Notes under the pieces: generated by a model
The model's input: the letters and a program-made list of their open reading frames with translations, nothing else
Database searches by the model: none
What the model was told of the DNA's origin: nothing
Part shown: piece after piece, positions 33,717 through 40,900 of the stretch
Layout of the letters: each line of letters begins with the position of its first letter
Numbering within the stretch: position 1 is the stretch's first letter
Program-made: the position numbers and the translations under genes
Source of the DNA: an uncultured Acidobacteriota bacterium
Lineage (GTDB): Bacteria > Acidobacteriota > Vicinamibacteria > Marinacidobacterales > SMYC01
DNA: 43,655 nt
Direction of reading: 5' to 3'
Assembly: GCA_947259165.1 (NCBI GenBank)
Contig: CAMYKY010000012.1
Location: forward strand, 1 to 43,655

Positions 33717-34814
33717 TTAGCTAGCGTCAGTCGGGAGCACCAGCGTCAGCCGGCATCCACCGGCCGCGGTCGGAGCAAGCTCGAGTCTTCCGCTGTGAAG
33801 CTCCGCCGCCCGTTTGGCTGCCAGAAGCGATATGGCAGCGCCGAAGCCCCCGGGTCGCTCGTCCCACGCCAGATCGAACCAGCGAGACCAAGACGCGGTG
33901 GGCATACGCACGGTTTCCTCGGACACGGTGACGTTGACGGCATTCGAGCGCGGGTTGAGCGTCATCTCCACCGAGAGCTGCCCACCGCGGTGAGAGCGCA
34001 TGAGAGAGAGAATCGTCTCGACCGCCCCGGAGAGGGCTACTCTGATGAGCTCTTCGTCGGCTCGGATCGGGCACACGCCCGGAATCGAGGCGATGACGTC
34101 GATCCCGAGAAGACCGCGTTCGTCCTCGGAGGATCTCAAAACGCTCGTCAAAGCGGCAGCGGCGTCCATCGGTCGCCGCACGAGCGGGGGCTCGTTTCGA
34201 AGGATCTCGAGACCGCGTAGCAATCCGTCCGCTTTGAGTGCCTCAGCACGGATCAGGCCAACGGCGATGCGGTCACGAAGCGCGCTGTCGGGCTTATCGA
34301 AGAGTCCCAACGTAGAAAGAATGGTGCTGAGGCTTCCGGCGACGAGTTGAGCGGCGTCGCGGCTCCACCCTTGCGAGGCGCCCGCAGCGAGGTCGGTGCG
34401 ACTAGCCCGTCGATTCGCTGCCTCGGCGAGACGCCGTGCCTCGACGTCGTCCACTTCATGGACGAGACAGGGAACCTCCTTGAGGCCGGCATTGACCGCC
34501 GCGGCGAGTCGTTTCGTTCCTGCGAGAAGCTCGTAGCGACCTCGAAGGCGACGTACCAATAGAGGCTGCAAAACGCCGTAAGCCTGGATGGAATCGACCA
34601 AGCCATCCAGGCCTTCGCCACTGCCCTTGACGAACCCTTCGATCTCAGCGACTGCGACGAGTCGAAGTTGCGGCATGGTGGTGGCGGCAACGAGCTCATC
34701 AACATAATGATCGGCGTTGCGCATGCGGTAGTCGTTCGGCAGCCCTTCTCGTTGGAACATCACGTCTTCCGGCGCGAGGGTGGCGCCTTCGAAATAGTCT
34801 TCCCGTCCTGACAT
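33717..34814 (-). CDS. ParB-like domain fused to a degenerate histidine-kinase core
   Basis: 365 residues from the ATG at 34814 (AGGAG 11 nt upstream); the longer open frame upstream is Ser/Arg-rich non-family sequence. Residues about 50-140 resemble the ParB/Srx N-terminal domain: LRLVAVAEIEGFVKG, SIQAYGVLQPLLVRR, then YELLAGTKRLAAAVNAGLKE and VPCLVH (box II reads GTKR instead of GERR). Residues about 150-365 look like a two-helix bundle plus HATPase_c: DEELIRVALSGAVETI in the N-box position, lacking the usual Asn, and GGFGAAISLLAAKRAAELHS followed by GRLEL and GGCRLTLVLP as G-box and last strands. No phospho-accepting His is evident. There is no helix-turn-helix DNA-binding domain and no parA neighbour. 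Role unknown; it is divergent from the polyphosphate enzyme. Confidence 0.7.
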   Translation of the reverse strand: MSGREDYFEGATLAPEDVMFQREGLPNDYRMRNADHYVDELVAATTMPQLRLVAVAEIEGFVKGSGEGLDGLVDSIQAYGVLQPLLVRRLRGRYELLAGTKRLAAAVNAGLKEVPCLVHEVDDVEARRLAEAANRRASRTDLAAGASQGWSRDAAQLVAGSLSTILSTLGLFDKPDSALRDRIAVGLIRAEALKADGLLRGLEILRNEPPLVRRPMDAAAALTSVLRSSEDERGLLGIDVIASIPGVCPIRADEELIRVALSGAVETILSLMRSHRGGQLSVEMTLNPRSNAVNVTVSEETVRMPTASWSRWFDLAWDERPGGFGAAISLLAAKRAAELHSGRLELAPTAAGGCRLTLVLPTDAS

Positions 34815-34932
34815 CTTGCTGGAAACTCCTGAACTGTCGATAGGCTTTCGCGGGTCCGAATCGGACAAACTTCGACTCCCAGTTGTAACGGGGCGGGAAC
34901 GGACCGAACTGACGGCTGAAAAAAGCCCGCTA

Positions 34933-34962
34933 TTTATATGATGGCGATCGAATTCTCGTCGA
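34933..34962 (-). promoter_or_regulatory. Candidate promoter of the ParB/kinase-like gene
   Basis: On the minus strand TCGACG (34962-34957), 18-bp spacer, TATAAA (34938-34933), in the most AT-rich part of the 296-bp divergent region. The leader to the ATG would be about 110 nt. For the opposite gene, TATGAT (35082-35087) could be a -10, but no good -35 precedes it. No gene is seen between 34815 and 35110. Confidence 0.35.
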
Positions 34963-35110
34963 TCCTGAACCGTTGACCCCAACGCAACAAAACGCCTTAT
35001 TGTACTGATGCGGCGCGCGTTGTCGAGCATTTTCGTGAACGAAATCGTTGTTGTCGTCCTGTTGCTCGCCGACAACGGCGGTATGATGCTCTCGTCGGGA
35101 GGCGCTTTGG

Positions 35111-36589
35111 ATGTTTGAAACGGCGGAGCTGGGTCGCACGACGAGTAAGAAGGACTACAAGGAGCAAGAACCGTTTCTTCGCGTTGGGCTCCTCACGGTT
35201 CAATACGAGCTTCGAGAGTCTGATTTTCCGGTGATCCTCGTGCTCGGAGGTAACGATCAGCTAGGGTGCACCGAGGTTTTGAACATCCTTCACGAATGGA
35301 TGGACCCGCGTTATCTGGCTGCGCACGTGTTCGAGCGGCTCACCCAAGAAGAGGCGGAGCGGCCCCGTTTCTGGCGATATTGGCGAACGCTCCGGCCGAG
35401 GGGCCAGATCGGACTCTACTCGAGAGAGTGGACGTCGCGCGCCATCGTCGAGCGCGTCGTCGGTGATATCGACGAGGTCGAGCTCGATCGCCGGGTCCGC
35501 AATATCCAGGCGTTCGAAAAGGCTCTCTCCGACGATGGTGCTCTCGTTCTCAAGTTTTGGCTGCACATGCCGAAAAAAGCGCTGAAGAAGCGAATCAAGT
35601 CGGCGGAGAAAAACCCGGGTCGAGCGTGGCGAGTGCTCAAAGAGGATCGGATCATTGTGAAGCGCTACGGCGAAGTGAGTGACGTCGCCGAACGGGTTTT
35701 GCGCCAGACGAGTCGTGACGAGTCGCTCTGGAACATCGTCGAAAGTACGGACGCGAACTATCGCGACGTGACGGTGGCTCAGACCATCATCCAGTCGCTG
35801 ACGAAACGTCTCGCCCAGCCGCCCAAAGCTCGGAAGTCACGTCGCCACGCGGCCGCCGCCGCACCCAACGCTATTACCGTCCTCGACCGGGTCGATCTGA
35901 GCCAGAAGCTGGAAAAGCCTGCTTACGAGAGAAAGTTGAAGCGGCTTTGGGGTCGCCTCGCCGAGCTGAGCGAAAAAGCGCACAAGAGAGGGATGTCGTC
36001 GGTTTTTGCGTTCGAGGGTTGGGATGCCGCCGGCAAGGGAGGTGCCATCCGCCGGCTGACTCGCGCGATGGACGCCGCTCACTATCGCGTCATCCCGATT
36101 GCTGCACCCACGGACGAAGAGCTCGCGCATCAGTATTTGTGGCGATTCTGGCGCCACGTTCCTCGTGAGGGGCACGTCGCGATCTTCGATCGAAGCTGGT
36201 ACGGACGTGTGCTCGTCGAGCGGGTCGAGGGCCTTGCCACCGAGAAGGCGTGGAAGCGGGCCTACTCCGAGATCAACGATTTCGAAGGCCAGCTCGCGCA
36301 CCGCGGCGTCCTCGTTTTGAAGTTCTGGGTCCATTTGTCGCAGGAGGAGCAACTTCGTCGTTTCAAGGCGCGGGAGAAGGTCCCTTTCAAGAAGTACAAA
36401 ATTACGCCGGACGACTATCGGAATCGCGATCGCTGGAGCGGTTATGAGCTGGCCGCGGACGAGATGATTCAGCGCACGAGCACCGATCACGCCCGGTGGC
36501 ACGTCGTGGCCGGCAACGACAAGCGCTGGGCGCGCATCGACGTGTTGCAGATCGTGTGTCGGGCCATGGCGAAGGCGCTCGAGAAATGA
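35111..36589 (+). CDS. pap: Polyphosphate:AMP phosphotransferase (two-domain PPK2, class II)
   Basis: 492 residues made of two tandem PPK2 domains, the class II layout. The C-terminal domain (about 255-490) has the active motifs: Walker A FEGWDAAGKGG (about 301-311), FDRSWYGRVLVERV lid/Walker B block and FKKYKITPDDYRNRDRW. The N-terminal domain (about 20-230) keeps the fold but has degenerate equivalents: LGGNDQLGCTEVL without the P-loop Lys, and YSREWTSRAIVERV. In studied class II enzymes only the C-terminal half is catalytic, making ADP from AMP and polyphosphate. Cytosolic. It probably forms a transcript with the MBL gene, whose proposed start is 7 bp downstream. Confidence 0.92.
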   Translation: MFETAELGRTTSKKDYKEQEPFLRVGLLTVQYELRESDFPVILVLGGNDQLGCTEVLNILHEWMDPRYLAAHVFERLTQEEAERPRFWRYWRTLRPRGQIGLYSREWTSRAIVERVVGDIDEVELDRRVRNIQAFEKALSDDGALVLKFWLHMPKKALKKRIKSAEKNPGRAWRVLKEDRIIVKRYGEVSDVAERVLRQTSRDESLWNIVESTDANYRDVTVAQTIIQSLTKRLAQPPKARKSRRHAAAAAPNAITVLDRVDLSQKLEKPAYERKLKRLWGRLAELSEKAHKRGMSSVFAFEGWDAAGKGGAIRRLTRAMDAAHYRVIPIAAPTDEELAHQYLWRFWRHVPREGHVAIFDRSWYGRVLVERVEGLATEKAWKRAYSEINDFEGQLAHRGVLVLKFWVHLSQEEQLRRFKAREKVPFKKYKITPDDYRNRDRWSGYELAADEMIQRTSTDHARWHVVAGNDKRWARIDVLQIVCRAMAKALEK

Positions 36590-36596
36590 GGTGTTC

Positions 36597-37352
36597 GTGA
36601 GCTCCGCAGAGACAGTTGCCCAACGCCTCTACGTGCTCGATTTTGGGCTGTTCCAGGTCCACGAGAACGGTCGCATCATCGGCATTCCCGGCTACTGTGT
36701 CGAAACCGACGGTGACGAGAGGATCTTAGTGGATACGGGATTTCCGCCGTGGTACCGCGACGACGCGGAGGCGGCTTCGCTCGAGGACGGCCTTGGAGAA
36801 TTTGGCCGCATTTTGAAGCTCGAGCCCGAGCATTTTCCCGAGGCCCAACTCGAAAAGATGGGTCTCCAGCCTGCGGATATCACTCACCTCGTCGTGACCC
36901 ATGGTGACATCGACCACGTCGGTTTCATTCACCAGTTCGTACACGCGACGATCGTCATGGGCGCGGCGGAGCGCGCGGCGGGCCCCCCTCGCTATTTCGG
37001 CGGCAAGAGTCGCATGAGTTGGCCTGAGAACGCGACCTACCGTCTCATCGACGAGGACACGCAGATCGCCCCTGGGGTGAGAGTGCTGCCGACGCCGGGA
37101 CACTCCGCCGGCCACGTTTCGCTCCGAGTGCGCCTACCGAATACTGAGACCGTCATCCTCGCCGGCGACGCCATCAACCGGGAGGAGGAGCTCGAGACTG
37201 GCCTCAACTCCGGCGGCTCCGATCAGGCCCTCGCCCTCGCGAGCACGAGGCGCCTGGTCGAAATGGCCCGCGCCGAGAAGGCATTTCTCATCTACGGCCA
37301 CGATCCCGAACAATGGCCCACCCTGAGAAAAGCCCCCGACTTCTATGATTAA
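36597..37352 (+). CDS. MBL-fold hydrolase (AHL-lactonase-like) with H-x-D-x-D-H motif
   Basis: About 251 residues. The GTG at 36597 is preferred because GAGG ends 5 nt before it; a GTG at 36591 overlaps that site. Lactonase-like layout: YVLDFGLFQVHENGR, ILVDTGFPPW, the metal motif VVTHGDIDHVGF, PTPGHSAGHVSLR, ILAGDAINREEE and a terminal IYGHDPEQW. The second His of the usual HxHxDH is Asp, as is also found in ComEC-type MBL domains, so metal binding may differ from AHL lactonases. No signal peptide, so it is cytosolic. Substrate unknown; the pairing with polyphosphate:AMP phosphotransferase may be only positional. Confidence 0.85.
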   Translation: MSSAETVAQRLYVLDFGLFQVHENGRIIGIPGYCVETDGDERILVDTGFPPWYRDDAEAASLEDGLGEFGRILKLEPEHFPEAQLEKMGLQPADITHLVVTHGDIDHVGFIHQFVHATIVMGAAERAAGPPRYFGGKSRMSWPENATYRLIDEDTQIAPGVRVLPTPGHSAGHVSLRVRLPNTETVILAGDAINREEELETGLNSGGSDQALALASTRRLVEMARAEKAFLIYGHDPEQWPTLRKAPDFYD

Positions 37353-37363
37353 TTAAGTTGCTT

Positions 37364-37540
37364 GATCCCTACACCCCCTCTCCCGCTTGCGGGAGAGGGT
37401 CCCGAGCGCAGCGAGGGGGGTGAGGGAGCGGCCCCGCTTGGATCCCTACACCCCCTCTCCCGCTCGCGGGAGAGGGTCCCGAGTGCAGCGAGGGGGGTGA
37501 GGGAGCGGCTCTGCTCCATCTCCATCCCCTCTCTCCCGCT
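37364..37540. repeat. Tandem REP-like palindromic elements, copy C (two full units and a partial third)
   Basis: Two 77-bp units begin GATCCCTACACCCCCTCTCC (37364-37440 and 37441-37517) and differ at only a few positions. Each has a CCCTCTCCCGC/GCGGGAGAGGG hairpin and a GAGGGGGGTGAGGGAGCG tail. CCCCTCTCTCCCGCT (37526-37540) starts a third, truncated unit. Same family as 4582 and 10757. It lies directly after the MBL stop and may end its transcript. Confidence 0.75.
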
Positions 37541-37724
37541 AGAGTCGTAGGGCCCGTCCCTGTCCCCGAATCCCTACGACATAGCTCACAAACGCCGCGA
37601 CGCCCAACCCGTACAATCGAAACCGTGCGAATCCAAATCCAAACGCGCTTCCGCGAAACATTCCAACCAAGCCAAAGGTTCTCACCGGCCGATGCTGCCC
37701 GCCCCCACGCGGCGCTGTCGGGTT

Positions 37725-37753
37725 TTTACACTCCGTCCGAACCGTGTTACGTT
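37725..37753 (+). promoter_or_regulatory. Candidate promoter of the giant protease gene
   Basis: TTTACA (37725-37730), 17-bp spacer ending TGt, then TACGTT (37748-37753): a five-of-six -35 with an extended -10. The leader to the ATG at 37903 would be about 145 nt and ends in the strong AAAGGGG site (37891-37897). I see no gene in 37541-37902. Confidence 0.45.
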
Positions 37754-37902
37754 CTGAAAAACGGGGGTTGCTTAGGGGTCACCTAGAAACGCAGCTTCCG
37801 GCGCGCTTTTGGATGGGGGTTTTCAGTGTGCTCGATCGACAGGCACCAAGCGGCTGACAGAGCTTGCTCCAATGCCGCGGATCGACACTGAAAGGGGCGA
37901 CG

Positions 37903-40900
37903 ATGAGGCAGTCCTGGTTTACAACGCGCAACAGCGGGCGTGCCCGTAACCCGCGCCGAGGCGCCTTGCGCCTCCTCGTGGTTGCTTCGCTGCTTTTTCT
38001 GGTGGGCTGGGTGCTCGTGTCCACATTGAGACCTGCCGTCCAGGCCCAGGGACGCGCGCGCGGGCGGAAGATTCGCGTGACAGAGCGCGCGATGGCGGAG
38101 CGACTCAATCGGCTCGGAGGCCAGCAGGTTGCTGACTACGGCGGCTATCTTCTCTACAACGTGCCGGAAGGCGCGGCTCAGGAGCTCGTCGGCGAAGCCT
38201 CGGTCGAGCCCGTCGACGATTACCGCTTCGTCATGCTCAATAGCGGCTCGATCGATACCGAATCGGACGCCGCCTTCGGCCGTCGCCGCGCGGCTCCGGG
38301 GAATTTCGATGGCAAGCGCCTACAGATCCTTCAGTTCGTGGGGCCCTCGCGGCCAGAGTGGGTCATGGCGGTTCGCGATACCGGCGCTGAGCTGGTCACC
38401 TACCTCCCGCACAACGCCTACCTCGTCTACGTCGACGACGCTAGCTTGGGCGCGCTGAGCGAGCTCGAAACCTCGAGTGGCGGTGGCATCATTCAGTGGC
38501 AGGCACCCTACCAACGAACGCACAAGGTTCACCCAGGCGCGTTCCGTGCGGCGCAGCTGCGCGCTTTGCGTCGCCAAAGACTCCTTCTACCCTCGGATGT
38601 GGACAACGAGGACCTCTATGCTGTCCAGCTCGTCAACGACCCGGCGACGAACGCCGTCACCACGCGAATGGTCCGAGCCATTTCTCGCGGCGGGCTGCGC
38701 CAACAGTTCCGGGTACGGGAGTACCGTAACCTGATCGTCCGGCTCGAACCTGGAGATTTGGATCGAGTCGCCGCACGGCCCGATGTCATCTCGATCCATC
38801 CGTACGCCGTCCCGGAAAAATCGGGTGAGCGGCAAGGCCAAATTATGGCGGGCGACTTGACCGGCACCGCGCCGGGCTATCTCGACTTCTTGGCCGCAAG
38901 CGGTTTCACCCAGGATCAGTTTACGACTTCGGGATTTTGCATTGATATTTCCGACAGCGGCATCGACAACGCGACGACGCTGCCGAACCACCCCGGCCTC
39001 TACGTTGGTGGCGACACCGGCATGGCGAGTCGCGTGGTCTACAACCGCCTCGAGGGTCTGATCGGCGGCACCGTGGAAGGGTGCGACGGGCACGGAAACA
39101 TCAACGCTCATATCGTGGGCGGCTATAACGACGGATTCGGCTTCCCCTTCGCCGACACAGAGGGTTTTCGCTTCGGTCTCGGCGTCGCACCGTTCGTCAA
39201 ACTCGGATCGTCGGTGATCTTCTCGCCGAGCTACACCTTCCCGGATTTCGCCGACCTGCAGTCGAGGGCGTACGCTGACGGCGCTCGCATCAGTAGCAAC
39301 AGTTGGGGCAGCCTCGTCTTCGGGGCCTACGACGTTAACGCGCAGACCTTCGACGTACTCGTGCGCGACGCGCAGCCCTTGGGCGCCGCGGTGTCGTCTC
39401 CGGGAAACCAGGAGATGGTGATCCTCGTCGCTGCCGGCAACGAAGGCTTCCAGGGCCTGCGCTCGCCGGCAACGTCGAAGAATGTGATCACCGTGGGCGC
39501 GAGTGAGAACGTCCATTTCTTGGGCGACGCCGACGGCTGCGGCCTCGACGACACCGCCGCGGACAACGCGGACGACATTGCCGATTTTTCGAGCCGCGGT
39601 CCCACCCAGGACGGGCGCGTCAAGCCGGACATCGTCGCTCCGGGCACCCACATCAGCGGAGGCGTCTACCAATCCTCAACTCCCGGACAGGCGAGTCCCT
39701 GCTTCGACGGCACGGGCAATTGTGGGCTTGCCAACGGCTTGTTCTTCCCCGTCGGCCAGGAGTTGTATACCACTTCGTCGGGCACTAGCCACTCCACGCC
39801 CGCCGTGGCAGGGGCCGCGGCGCTGGTCCGACAGTTCTTCATCAATCAGGGTCTGGCTCCGCCCAGCCCAGCGATGACGAAGGCTTTTCTCATGAGCTCC
39901 GCTCGCTACTTGATTGGTGCGGGCGCGAACGACACGCTTTTTTCCAACAGCCAAGGTATGGGTGCGGTCGACCTCAGCGCGGCGTTCGATACGCCGGCTC
40001 GTCTCTTGCATGACCAGCGCCCAGAAGAGATGTTCACCGCGAGCGGTCAGAGCTTCATCATAACCGGTACGATCTCAGAGCCGAGCCGTCCGTTCCGAGT
40101 CACGCTGGCTTGGACCGATGCACCAGGCTCGACCACCGGTCATGCGTTTAACAATGACTTGGACCTTACCGTGACGGTCGACGGTCAGACGTACAAGGGC
40201 AACGTCTTCTCGGGCGCTTTGTCGACAACCGGCGGCGCTGCGGATATGCGCAACAACGCGGAGAGCGTCCATCTCCCCGCAGGCACGGTCGGGGATTTTA
40301 CCGTATTAGTCACTGCCGCCAATATCAACTCGGACGGAGTTCCCAACGTTGGCGGTAATTTGGACCAGGATTTTGCGCTCATCGTTGAAAACGGTGACGA
40401 GATCCCACGGCCGGCGATCGTCGCTGCAGGTGCCACACTGCTGACGGAGGAATGCCAGGCGCCCAACGGTGTGCTCGATCCCGGTGAAAGCGTCACTGTC
40501 GACTTTGGACTCGCCAACCTCGGGCTCCTAGACACGACCGATCTGATCGCGACGCTCGAAGTCTCCGGAGGCGTCACCTCGCCAAGTGCTCCGCTGAGCT
40601 ACGGACAGCTTCAGGTCGGAGCGCCGGCCGTTTCTCGATCCTTTTCTTTTGTCGCGGATGGTGTTTGCGGCGGGAACGTGATCGCGACGCTTTCGCTCGA
40701 AGACGCTGGCGCCGATCTCGGCTCCGTCGATTTCGTCTTCGATCTCGGCTTGCAGGTACCGTCCGGTGTGGCAACGATCCGCAGCAATCCGAGCTCGATC
40801 TTCGTTCCCATCGGTGGACCGGCGAGCCCCTATCCCTCCACGATCAACGTGTCGGGACTGATCGGCCGAGTGACCAACGTGCGGGTGACGCTCTCCGGCG

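Noticed and set aside
34815..35075. 87-residue N-terminal extension of the ParB/kinase-like protein
   Set aside because: Ser/Arg-rich sequence read through the divergent promoter region; a ribosome-binding site supports the ATG at 34814.
37364..37540. Tandem units read as a CRISPR array
   Set aside because: Only two full contiguous 77-bp copies with no spacers; each is a palindromic repeat of the REP-like family.
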